This document shows, piece by piece, positions 33,339 to 41,298 of a stretch of DNA of 50,795 bases. Origin of the DNA: CAZIAK01 sp964537035 (GTDB lineage: Bacteria; Planctomycetota; B15-G4); NCBI GenBank assembly GCA_964537035.1, contig CAZIAK010000037.1, positions 1 through 50,795 on the forward strand, read 5' to 3'. The notes beneath the pieces were generated by a model. It saw nothing but the letters and a program-made list of their open reading frames with translations. It had not been told where the DNA came from and did not search any database. The translations under genes were made by a program, and so were the position numbers. The first letter of the stretch is position 1. Each line of letters starts with the position of its first letter.

Positions 33339-34493
33339 ATGGTGCGCGCCACGGTGACGAAGATCGTCCTGGTTCTGCTCACAGCGGGCCTGCTCTTCTG
33401 GGATCAGGGCCTGTCCACAGAGGAGCAACGTGAGCGGGCGGCCAGCGCCCAGGTCGAGCCCCTGGTGGCGCCGGCCAACCGGGAGGGCATGACCGTGGCC
33501 ATGGTCACCCTCGAAGAGGGCGGGGGCGCAGACGCTGGCGGCAACACGTTCGAGTACCTGCGTTCGAAGGGGCTCTGGCGTTGTCGGCAAGCCTACGCGG
33601 CGGTGGCCGACGGCGAGAACCTGATCAAGCTGGTCGACATGCTGCTTCAAGCCGAGGGTCTGTTGCAGAGCGACGTGCCCGAGCGGGCGGCCGACTACGG
33701 GCTGGGCACCGAGCGCACCTGGGTGGTGACGTTGCATGGCCCGCAGGCCTTGTCTGACCCGGACGGCGACGTGTTGCTGGCTGTCGAGCTGGGCAACAGT
33801 CTGCCCGCCCTCGACGGTGGCTTCGTGCGCCGGCCAGCAGGGCCTGCGACAGCCACCGATTCGGCGACAGCCGCTGCTTCGGCGGCGGCCGATGACCAAG
33901 GCAGCAGCCATGTGTGGGCCATCGACAGCGACCCCCGGGCCCTGCTGGCTCGTGATCCGGCGCGGGCGTGGTTGCCGCCCTTGCTCAACGCCCGACTCGT
34001 GCCTCCCGGTTGGCCGGCCCAGGGCGCCCGCCTGGCGCGCGTGCTCATCGAGCGTTCGGACGGCACCCAGTACGCCCTGGTGGTGCGCGACCGAGAGGTG
34101 TCCGGCGAGAACCAGCTGCAGGGTCAGCTGCCTTACGAGTGGGTGATCGTCCACCCGGATGGCAGCGAGGCGCACCCCTCCCCCGATCACATCATCGCGT
34201 TCACCGTCTACCTGCGCCTGGCCACCTGGGCCAACATGCTCGACCCGGCCAGGGCAGAAGAGCTGGTGACGAAGCGTCTGACAGCCAGGCTGATTCTCGA
34301 GGCCACCCACGGTGACCCGCTGGTCTTGTACTTCGGCAACCCGGACGCCAACGGCACCGCGCCGGTGGTGAATGCCCTGACCCAGACGCTGCACGCGGTC
34401 ACCGCCGATGTGGTGCAGATGCTGCTCCCCGACGAGGCAGCGCTGATGGACGCCACTGCGCCGAACCCGTGGGGTGACATGCTGGGGCGGTAG
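33339..34493 (+). CDS. DUF4340-like protein of the Gld-type ABC operon
   Basis: A 384-residue protein with one N-terminal membrane anchor (VTKIVLVLLTAGLLFWDQ) and an extracytoplasmic remainder. Position directly after GldG and repeating beta-rich segments such as ERTWVVTLHGP, DVLLAVELGNSLPA and LARVLIERSDGTQYALVV suit the DUF4340 family, which usually follows GldG-like genes in Planctomycetota and Proteobacteria. An Ala/Thr/Ser-rich linker (about 175-195) divides it. GGGGAG lies 10 nt before the ATG, and the previous stop ends 2 nt before it. Function is unknown; the operon suggests it is the fourth component of the transporter. Confidence 0.72.
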   Translation: MVRATVTKIVLVLLTAGLLFWDQGLSTEEQRERAASAQVEPLVAPANREGMTVAMVTLEEGGGADAGGNTFEYLRSKGLWRCRQAYAAVADGENLIKLVDMLLQAEGLLQSDVPERAADYGLGTERTWVVTLHGPQALSDPDGDVLLAVELGNSLPALDGGFVRRPAGPATATDSATAAASAAADDQGSSHVWAIDSDPRALLARDPARAWLPPLLNARLVPPGWPAQGARLARVLIERSDGTQYALVVRDREVSGENQLQGQLPYEWVIVHPDGSEAHPSPDHIIAFTVYLRLATWANMLDPARAEELVTKRLTARLILEATHGDPLVLYFGNPDANGTAPVVNALTQTLHAVTADVVQMLLPDEAALMDATAPNPWGDMLGR

Positions 34494-34571
34494 GGGGCTG
34501 TGCTGCAGCTCACGGGTTGGTGGCGAGGTTCCGGGCCCATCGGGTGGGATGGGCTCTGGGGCCTGGGCGAA

Positions 34572-36995
34572 CTACTGCGTGACTCTTGAGATGCCGTTGG
34601 TCGCCGAGTAGCCCACGGGGCCGGCGGCGTCTGCGATCCAGAACTGGAGGGTCAGGGTCAGGCCAGCGGGGGCGTCGGTCACCCAGGGCAGATTGAGCGC
34701 GAGGCCGCCGGTGGGGTCGGTGAGCAACCCGGAAACGATCACGTCGGGTTGGGGCACCAGCACGCCCCCCTTGAAGGGCGCCAGCAGCTGGGAGAGCCCG
34801 GCGATGAGGTAGGTGGGCGCCGAGGCCAGGGCTCCGCTGACCTCAAGCGAGAGGGCAGATCCTGGCTTGAGCAGACCCGTCCCCATGAGCGAGGGGACTC
34901 CCGCGCTGCCCGGCGTGCCCGGCCCCACGGTGTCCCAGAACGGATTGGCTACAGGGTTCTCGTACCACTCCACGGTGCCCGCGGTGATGTCGGAGGAGAC
35001 CACATCGATGTCGTCATCGGCGTCGAGGTCGCCGAGTGCCACGGTGTCTGTGGTCGAGCTGGCCGACGACAGCAGCGCAGGTGTGGTGAAGGGGTTGGCC
35101 CCACCAAGGTTCTCGTACCACTCGATGACGTGACCGCCCGAGCCCGTCCCCCGAGCCACGACCACGTCGACGTCTCCGTCGTTGTCCATGTCGGCGAGGC
35201 CGAGGTCGTCGTAGTCGTTCCCGCTGGCGGCCGGAAACTCTGTCTTCGGGTTGAAGACCCCGGGTGTGGAGGTCTGTGTCGACCAGACCAAAGCGTGGCT
35301 CTCTCCACCCGAGACCATGTCGAGATCGCCGTCGTTGTCGAGGTCAGCGAACTCGAGATGCTCGGCTTCCCGCCCGGTCAGGCCCACGGTGGTGATCACG
35401 TTGGCCGGCACGAAGGTGCCCATGCCATCGGTGTTCTCCAACCAGGAGGTGATGTAGGTCGGCATCCAGTAGGGCGCGGGCAGGTACTCGTAGGAGGCCA
35501 CCAGGTCGATGTCGCCGTCTCCGTCCACGTCGGCTGTGTCCGTGGCGTAGACGGTCAGATAGGCCGTGCCGGTGGGGATGTCGACAAGGTAGGGCGCCGC
35601 GAAGGTGCCGTCGCCTTGGTTTCTGAGGACCGCGAAATCGGGCCCGATGTAGTACTCGAAGGGCGAGAGGATCGCGTCGCCGTCGCCGTCACCGTCGATG
35701 TCGGCGACCTGCAGCTCGGCTCTCCACTCGAAGTAGTTGTAGAGGTCCACTGCGCCGGCGAACGTCCCGGAGGGCCCCACGTTCTCGTACCAGGAGAGGG
35801 AGTACCCCTGGCTGACCGTGTCGACGCGCAAGGCCAGCACGTCGAGGTTGCCATCGCCGTCGGAGTCGTCGAGAGCGAGGGCATTCGGGCCCCCGAAGAA
35901 GCTGCCGCTGATGATCAGCGTCGACGGGCCAAACGTGCCCAGGCCGTCGAGATTCTCGCACCAGTGAATGCCCCCGGTGGCCGCGTAGATCACGTCGAGG
36001 TCACCGTCGCTGTCCAGGTCGCCCACCTCTGAGTGGATCACGCCCGGTGCGTTCGGTGTCACGTTGCGCAGAGCGAACTCGCCGGGCGTGGGGTCGATCG
36101 AGATCAGATCTGTGGATGTCTTGCTCGCCGACTGCCCGTGGAACCAGACCGTGAGCGAGACATCGAGGCTGGCGCTCTGCGCGACGGTGTACACATGCAC
36201 CGGGTTGGCCGTGGTCGAGCTGTTGCCATCGCCGAAGTCCCACGCCCAGGCCGTGATCGGCGAGCCGTGACTGGTGTCGGTGAAGCTGACAGTCAGGGGC
36301 GTGCCGCCCTGTGTCGGCATGGCGGTGAAGTCGGCGACCAGCGGTGCGGCGTCGATGGTGATCAGGTCGGTCTTGACCAGCGTGTCAGGCTGCAGGCCGA
36401 AGAAGATCGTCAGCGACACATCGAAGGTTCCGGGTGTCCCGAACACGTAGGTGGGGTTCTGCATCGTCGACTGGCCACCGTCGCCGAAGTCCCACAGCCA
36501 GGCCGTCGGTGGCGTGCCCGTGCTCATGTCGGTGAACGTCACCGACAAGGGGTTTGTGCCCTGGGTAGCCGAGGCGCTGAAGTCTGCGGTCAGCGGCACG
36601 GGGGTGACGTCGATGAAGTCGACCTTCGTCTCGGTGTCCTGGCCGAAGAGCAGGTTGGACACCTTCAGGCTCACCGTATACGTGCCCGGCGTCGTGTAGG
36701 TGTGGACGGGGTCCGAGAGGCCCGAGGTCTTGCCGTCGCCGAAATCCCAGGCCCAGACCAGAAAACCCGAGGCCCCTGTGGTGGTGTCGGTGAAGGAGAC
36801 CGTCAGCGGGTGCGTACCCGAGGTGACGTCCGCGGTGAAGTCGGCGTCGATCTGGCCGGTGGTAAGCGGCGCGAGTGCCGCGCACAGCAGCAAGGGCAGG
36901 AGGGCGCGCTGGGCCAAGCGCATGGCGGGGGCACCGGGTGTCTTGGAATCGGACGAAACTGGGTGATGCGTGTTCCCGTCTCGAAGACTGCTCAT
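34572..36995 (-). CDS. Secreted protein: three PKD domains, FG-GAP/VCBS repeats and a C-terminal beta domain
   Basis: An 807-residue secreted protein. The signal sequence is RLAQRALLPLLLCAALAPLTTG after a 25-residue n-region. Three PKD domains follow (about 51-130, 138-215 and 225-305), each with WDFGDG. Then come FG-GAP/VCBS units (about 320-690) with D-x-D-x-D-G loops such as DLDSDGDLDVIY, DIDGDGDGDAIL and DMDNDGDVDVVV. The last 110 residues (WDTVGPGTPGSAGVPSLMGTG...FWIADAAGPVGYSATNG) resemble a C-terminal domain I associate with secreted planctomycete proteins, possibly a sorting or anchoring signal. The ATG at 36995 is preceded by a strong GGAGG; an internal Met at 36923 is the alternative. 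Likely an adhesin or surface scaffold. Confidence 0.85.
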   Translation of the reverse strand: MSSLRDGNTHHPVSSDSKTPGAPAMRLAQRALLPLLLCAALAPLTTGQIDADFTADVTSGTHPLTVSFTDTTTGASGFLVWAWDFGDGKTSGLSDPVHTYTTPGTYTVSLKVSNLLFGQDTETKVDFIDVTPVPLTADFSASATQGTNPLSVTFTDMSTGTPPTAWLWDFGDGGQSTMQNPTYVFGTPGTFDVSLTIFFGLQPDTLVKTDLITIDAAPLVADFTAMPTQGGTPLTVSFTDTSHGSPITAWAWDFGDGNSSTTANPVHVYTVAQSASLDVSLTVWFHGQSASKTSTDLISIDPTPGEFALRNVTPNAPGVIHSEVGDLDSDGDLDVIYAATGGIHWCENLDGLGTFGPSTLIISGSFFGGPNALALDDSDGDGNLDVLALRVDTVSQGYSLSWYENVGPSGTFAGAVDLYNYFEWRAELQVADIDGDGDGDAILSPFEYYIGPDFAVLRNQGDGTFAAPYLVDIPTGTAYLTVYATDTADVDGDGDIDLVASYEYLPAPYWMPTYITSWLENTDGMGTFVPANVITTVGLTGREAEHLEFADLDNDGDLDMVSGGESHALVWSTQTSTPGVFNPKTEFPAASGNDYDDLGLADMDNDGDVDVVVARGTGSGGHVIEWYENLGGANPFTTPALLSSASSTTDTVALGDLDADDDIDVVSSDITAGTVEWYENPVANPFWDTVGPGTPGSAGVPSLMGTGLLKPGSALSLEVSGALASAPTYLIAGLSQLLAPFKGGVLVPQPDVIVSGLLTDPTGGLALNLPWVTDAPAGLTLTLQFWIADAAGPVGYSATNGISRVTQ

Positions 36996-37165
36996 GCCAT
37001 CCTCCAATGCAATGCGACTCTGCCGCGCCGACCGATGGCCCCACGCGTCCGGAGCAATCGTTCACGCCTCTTCTCAGGAGCAGGCTACCACGGGAGCGGG
37101 CGGCGGGGGCTGGCGACCCATACGCTCTCGCTTGGCGACCGGCGTCGTGGGAGACTGCGCCGGCC

Positions 37166-38731
37166 ATGATCTCGCAGCGGACCGTTACAGCAGCCCTCAC
37201 CGCCGCCCTGGCCCTGTTCTGCCTGGCGACCGTGACGCTCCTCGCCGACACCGACTGGCACCATTACGCGGACAGTGCCACCTACCTGCGCACTGCCCAG
37301 AGCCTGGCAGCTGGCGAAGGCTACACCTATCAGGGCGAGGCCTACTCCCTGCGCCCTCCGGGTTTGGCCTGGCTGCTCTCGTTCGTCGTCGACCGGCCTT
37401 TCGATCCCCGCGACTGCCTCGACGTGAATCTGGTCATCCAGGTTTCGGCGGTGGCGATGCTGCTGTGCCTGTGCCTGGCGTTGCGCAGGTTGCACGGCAC
37501 ACCCAGCGCGTTGCTGGTGACGCTGATGTTTGCCTGCAACCCGATCACCCTTGGAGGCTTCAACAGCGTCTTCTCGGAGTTCCCCCATCTGGCGCTGTTC
37601 TTTGGTGGCGCGTGGCTGCTGCTCCCCGATCGAGAGACCGGCACATCGGTGAGTTTCGGCCGCGGGCTGCTGGGCGCGCTGTTGCTGGGAGCCAGCCTGT
37701 GGTTTCGCCCGGTGGCTCTGGCGGTGCTGCCCTGCCTCTTCTTGCTCAAACATGGCAAGGGGCGGCTTCGCCACGGGCTCGGGCACGGACTCCTGGTGCT
37801 CGTGCTCGTGCTGCCCTGGATGCTGCACGCCCGTGCGGTCATGGCCGACGCGCCCCGACCGGCCACCCAGCGGGTCGCCTTCAGCAATCTGAACGGCATG
37901 TTCCACGAGGACGCCCGGGACCCCGACTCGCCTCGGCTGAGTGCGGATGCCTGGCTCGAGCGACTGCAGCGAAATCTGAGCGACGTGACCGCCGGACTGG
38001 ACTACGCCTTTCTCGGCGGCGACAAGGTCTGGGCACGAGTCCAGGAGGCGGACCGACGCCAGGTCCGCACTGCAGAGACACGCCCTGCGGCGATGATCCT
38101 GGCTGGCCTGATGGCCTGCTGCATGCTGTTCAGCTGCATCAAGAGGGGGTCGCTGCTCGACGGGTACATGCTCCTGTACACGGTGATCATCCTGCTCTGG
38201 TTCACCTTCGTGCATCGCATGCTGCTGCCGGTTCTGCCGCTCGCCATGTCGTCGGTCGTGTTCACCATCGAATACCTGGTCGCGCGCTGCGTTCGTCTCG
38301 CCGAGCAGCCGCGGACCCTGGCGACGGCCCTGGGCCTGCTGGCGCTCACGGCGCTCTGGCCGCTGCACGTCGGCTGGAGCGACTGGTCGGCTGGCATCGG
38401 TGTCGACCGGCGCCAACGGCAGATCAGCCGCGTGGAGCGTGACACGGCCGAGTGGCTTCGGGAGCACACGGCGCCCGACGCGTCGATCCTGCACGTCAAG
38501 TCCACGGTGATCGGGCTGCTGTCTGACCGACGTTGCTACACCTGGCGCCACCTGCCGCGACAGTGGCCCGAGGACTGCCCGCCCGCCGACTGGGCCGTCT
38601 ATGGCCCCGAGAACGCCTACCCCGAGGTCCACCAGGCCATCGCCGAGCGCGGTCAGCTGCACACCACGTTGAAGGCGAAGCTCCAGGGCAGGGATTCTGA
38701 GGTTCGAATCTATCGGCTCGGCGGCGGCTGA
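37166..38731 (+). CDS. GT39/ArnT-like polytopic membrane glycosyltransferase
   Basis: A 521-residue membrane protein with roughly ten helices. The first extracytoplasmic loop has TDWHHYADSATYLRTAQSLAAGEGYTY followed by LRPPGLAWLLSF. This resembles the acidic first loop and conserved Arg-Pro of GT-C enzymes (ArnT/PMT family), which move a sugar from a polyprenyl-phosphate donor. The C-terminal 130 residues (RVERDTAEWLREHTAPDASIL...) form the soluble domain often found in these proteins. The acceptor is unknown; a surface glycan, protein or lipid are options. The ATG at 37166 coincides with the first helix; the ORF's earlier start overlaps the divergent PKD gene and is rejected. Confidence 0.75.
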   Translation: MISQRTVTAALTAALALFCLATVTLLADTDWHHYADSATYLRTAQSLAAGEGYTYQGEAYSLRPPGLAWLLSFVVDRPFDPRDCLDVNLVIQVSAVAMLLCLCLALRRLHGTPSALLVTLMFACNPITLGGFNSVFSEFPHLALFFGGAWLLLPDRETGTSVSFGRGLLGALLLGASLWFRPVALAVLPCLFLLKHGKGRLRHGLGHGLLVLVLVLPWMLHARAVMADAPRPATQRVAFSNLNGMFHEDARDPDSPRLSADAWLERLQRNLSDVTAGLDYAFLGGDKVWARVQEADRRQVRTAETRPAAMILAGLMACCMLFSCIKRGSLLDGYMLLYTVIILLWFTFVHRMLLPVLPLAMSSVVFTIEYLVARCVRLAEQPRTLATALGLLALTALWPLHVGWSDWSAGIGVDRRQRQISRVERDTAEWLREHTAPDASILHVKSTVIGLLSDRRCYTWRHLPRQWPEDCPPADWAVYGPENAYPEVHQAIAERGQLHTTLKAKLQGRDSEVRIYRLGGG

Positions 38732-38767
38732 CAGCAAACGCTGAACACGCTACCCGCCTCATGGCCC

Positions 38768-39040
38768 TCTGCCCACACCCTTGGGCGCGAGCGCCCGGAA
38801 GAGCAGAACGCACTCTGCCATTCTGTCGCCTCCCACGCAGACTCCTTGGACTCTCTCGTTCCATGAGCCGCAAGGTGGTGCTCAGCAGGATCGACGGCGG
38901 ACAGCGTGCTGGCTGCGCTGCTGGCCGCTTGCCCGAACCCTCGCCGGGCGGCCACCGCTGGATTATGGGCCAAGGGCAGTTCATCGACGAGCGGCTTGCT
39001 GCGGTGGGTCCGCGCATGATCTTGATTCGGCTGGATCGGC
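38768..39040 (+). pseudogene. Decayed, internally deleted copy of the leucine-dehydrogenase-like gene and its leader
   Basis: Four segments match the intact locus at 39463-40420 in order: the leader (...CCCTTGGG, GAAGAGCAGAA, TGTCGCCTCCC), the start of the catalytic region (ATGAGCCGCAA(G/A)GTGGTGCTCA at 38862), a frame-shifted block equal to 39963-40008 (GCGGACAGCGTGCTGGCTGC) and the segment equal to 40362-40414 (GGGCAAGGGCAG(T/C)TCATCG). The intervening stretches of about 190 and 355 bp are missing, so neither the Rossmann domain nor a full active site remains. The surviving reading frame is out of register. This is a pseudogene formed by duplication followed by deletions. Confidence 0.82.
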
Positions 39041-39394
39041 CGTAGGGCGCCACCGTGTGCAAGTCAATACTGGGTCTGGCCGGATGGACCTTGTGGGACG
39101 CTCAGGGGCGAAAGGAAACGTTGGCAGGGGTACCGAGAGAGACGTGTGAGCAACCCAAATCTGAGCCTGCACTGACCACTGTTGCGGGCACGCCGACCTC
39201 CGCTCGCTCAATGAGCAGGCTGTCGCTCCGTGAGATGACACCAAGCAGCCGCGAGTACGCTTCGATCGACCTCCGCCTGGCTTGCTGGACCGGGAGGAAC
39301 TTGCGTGTTGACGACGCGGTGCCTTACGGGAGTTGACCATCCCTTCGCTCTCGGACCGGACCACGAGGAGGTCGGTCGGCGTGCCAAGCCCATG
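39041..39394. other. Intergenic region between pseudogene and element C
   Basis: About 350 bp less GC-rich than the average of the window. Short ORFs on both strands show no recognisable protein, and I see no tRNA-like fold or transposase fragment. Confidence 0.4.
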
Positions 39395-39442
39395 TGTGGG
39401 GTGTAGGAAAACTCCTTCCGGTCTGACGGGGTAGAACAGGCA
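39395..39442. repeat. Interspersed 48-bp element C, copy 2
   Basis: This matches 20098-20145 at 46 of 48 positions (differences at GGT(T/C)TGAC and GTAGA(G/A)C). It lies 93 bp before the intact dehydrogenase gene, in the same orientation. The pseudogene copy upstream lacks it. Confidence 0.85.
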
Positions 39443-39535
39443 CGCCCACGGGATGCCTGCCCTCGCCCTTGGGCACGTGACCCACGAAGAGCAGAATGCA
39501 CCCCTGCCCTTCCGTCGCCTCCCGCTGCGCCTGCC

Positions 39536-40519
39536 ATGCCCACGCCCACCTCTCAGCTTCTCGACATCCCCGGCTACGAGTCCGTCTGGCGCGTTCCGTG
39601 CGCTGGCACCGTGGCCTTCGTAGCCTTGCACGCGGTGTTGCGTGGGCGGGCTTTCGGTGGCATTCGCATTCGGGAGTACGAAAGCGAGCAAGACGCCCTC
39701 GACGACGCCCTGGCACTCTCCCGCGCCATGAGCCGCAAAGTGGTGCTCACCGGGATCGATGGTGGGGGTGGCAAGTCAGTCTTGATGGCTCCCGGCCCCG
39801 AGCTCGACCGCTCTGCTTGCGTGGCCGCCTTGGGCGAGTTCATCGAGAGCCTCGAGGGTCGCTACTGCTGCGGCCCCGACCTGGGCTTTGCCGCCGCTGA
39901 CGACGTGGCCTTGCGCTCGGCCACCCGCTTCGTGGCGCCCGAGGGTATGTCGGCCTCAACGGCGGACAGCGTGCTGGCTGCGCTGCTGGCCGCTTGCCCG
40001 AGCCCTCGCCGAGTGGCCATCTCTGGACTAGGTGCGGTGGGGCTGCCCCTTGCTCATCTCTTGCGTGCTCGCGGCGTCGAGGTGATCGCCGCTGACGTGC
40101 ATCCCGTCGAGTGCTTTGAGCTGGTGGACCCGGCCACGATTCACTCGACCGAGTGCGATGTCTTTGCGCCCTGCGCTGCCGGTGCGGTGCTCAACGCCGA
40201 GACCATCCCCGAACTGCAGTGCGCCGTGGTCTGCGGTGGGGCCAACAACCCCTGCGCCACGCCCGAGGACATCGACCGGCTCCACGAGCGGGGCATCGTC
40301 TACGTGCCCGACCTGATCGCCAACTGCGGGGCGGCCATCGTGGGGGCCAGCGAGAGCCTGGGGCAAGGGCAGCTCATCGCCGAGCGGCTCGCCGCAGTGG
40401 GCCCGCGCATGACGGAGATTCTCGCCGAGGCGGCCCGGCGTGGCCTCTCACCTCACCATGTGGCCGTCGAGGCCGCGGACGCCCGCATCGCCAGCCTGCG
40501 CAGCATCGCCAACGCCTGA
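39536..40519 (+). CDS. Leucine dehydrogenase-like amino acid dehydrogenase (Glu/Leu/Phe/Val family)
   Basis: A 327-residue NAD(P)-dependent oxidative deaminase of the Glu/Leu/Phe/Val dehydrogenase family. SRKVVLTGIDGGGGKSVLMAP carries Lys68 and the catalytic Lys80, and CCGPDLGF carries Asp115; these numbers coincide with the active-site residues of Bacillus leucine dehydrogenase. The nucleotide-binding loop is SGLGAVGLPLA (163-173). It interconverts a branched-chain or related amino acid and its 2-oxo acid. It is about 35-40 residues shorter than typical LeuDH (near 364), mostly at the C-terminus. Substrate choice cannot be read from the sequence. A decayed duplicate lies just upstream. Confidence 0.85.
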   Translation: MPTPTSQLLDIPGYESVWRVPCAGTVAFVALHAVLRGRAFGGIRIREYESEQDALDDALALSRAMSRKVVLTGIDGGGGKSVLMAPGPELDRSACVAALGEFIESLEGRYCCGPDLGFAAADDVALRSATRFVAPEGMSASTADSVLAALLAACPSPRRVAISGLGAVGLPLAHLLRARGVEVIAADVHPVECFELVDPATIHSTECDVFAPCAAGAVLNAETIPELQCAVVCGGANNPCATPEDIDRLHERGIVYVPDLIANCGAAIVGASESLGQGQLIAERLAAVGPRMTEILAEAARRGLSPHHVAVEAADARIASLRSIANA

Positions 40520-40562
40520 TACGGTTGCATGACGTCGGGGCACCCGGTCTTTTGGCAGGATA

Positions 40563-40580
40563 TTCACCCAATCCTCACCC
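40563..40580 (+). promoter_or_regulatory. Candidate Pho-box-like direct repeat upstream of phoB
   Basis: TTCACCC (40563-40569) and CTCACCC (40574-40580) are direct repeats with an 11-bp period, the spacing used by OmpR/PhoB-family dimers on tandem half-sites. They lie 23 nt before the ATG at 40603, so binding could repress or autoregulate the two-component genes. This is by-eye evidence only. Confidence 0.35.
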
Positions 40581-40602
40581 GTAGATGGTTCTGTGGCGGG
40601 TC

Positions 40603-41298
40603 ATGACCCAGTCAACGATTCTCATCGTCGAAGATGAACCGGACATCCGGGAGCTGCTTGAGTACACGCTCAAGCGGGAGGGCTTCAAGGTCTACGTGGC
40701 TGGGGACGGTGAGGTCGGCCTGTCCGAGGCCCGGCGTCGGGTGCCCGATCTGCTGCTGCTCGACCTCATGCTGCCCGGGCTCGATGGCCTGGAGATCTGT
40801 CGTCGGCTGAAGCAAGACCCGTCGACCCGCTCCGTCCCCATCGTCATGGTCACGGCCAAGGGCGACGAGGCCGACGTGGTGCTGGGGCTGAGCCTGGGCG
40901 CGGACGACTACGTGTCCAAGCCCTTCAGCACGAAAGAGCTCATGGCCCGCATCTCGGCGGTGCTGCGCAGGGTGAACTCTACAGCCGACGACGACCGGCA
41001 GCGCACGGTGGTGGAGGGCTCGCTGCGCATCGACCCGGGCCGCCACCGCGTCGAATGGGACGGCGAACCCATCGACCTGACCGCCACCGAGTTTCGCATC
41101 CTGCATTACCTGGCCTTGAGCCCGGGGCGGGTGTTCAGCAGGGAGCAGATCCTGGCCCACGCGCTGGGGCCCCTGGCCGTGGTGACCGTGCGTAGCGTCG
41201 ATGTGCACGTTCGGGCCATCCGGCAGAAGCTTGGCGAGCAACGTGAGCTGGTGCAGACCGTGCGCGGCATCGGCTACCGCTTCGCGGAAGACCTGTGA
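40603..41298 (+). CDS. phoB: PhoB-type response regulator
   Basis: A 231-residue OmpR/PhoB-family regulator. The receiver domain (1-120) has the acidic pocket E10-D11, phospho-acceptor Asp54 in LLLDLMLPGLDG, the conserved Thr in MVTAKGDEAD and Lys in VSKPFSTKEL. The winged helix-turn-helix (about 140-230) shows LTATEFRILHYLALSPGRVFSREQIL and VRSVDVHVRAIRQKLG...VRGIGYRF. Domain similarity and the PhoR-like partner support the phosphate-response name, but other OmpR-family roles are possible since no pst genes are in view. ATG 40603 is preferred to 40585. Its stop overlaps the GTG start of the kinase (GTGA). Confidence 0.87.
   Translation: MTQSTILIVEDEPDIRELLEYTLKREGFKVYVAGDGEVGLSEARRRVPDLLLLDLMLPGLDGLEICRRLKQDPSTRSVPIVMVTAKGDEADVVLGLSLGADDYVSKPFSTKELMARISAVLRRVNSTADDDRQRTVVEGSLRIDPGRHRVEWDGEPIDLTATEFRILHYLALSPGRVFSREQILAHALGPLAVVTVRSVDVHVRAIRQKLGEQRELVQTVRGIGYRFAEDL

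Noticed and set aside
38781..39149. Small ORFs in the dehydrogenase duplicate
   Set aside because: They are frame fragments of the decayed gene copy, better reported as one pseudogene.
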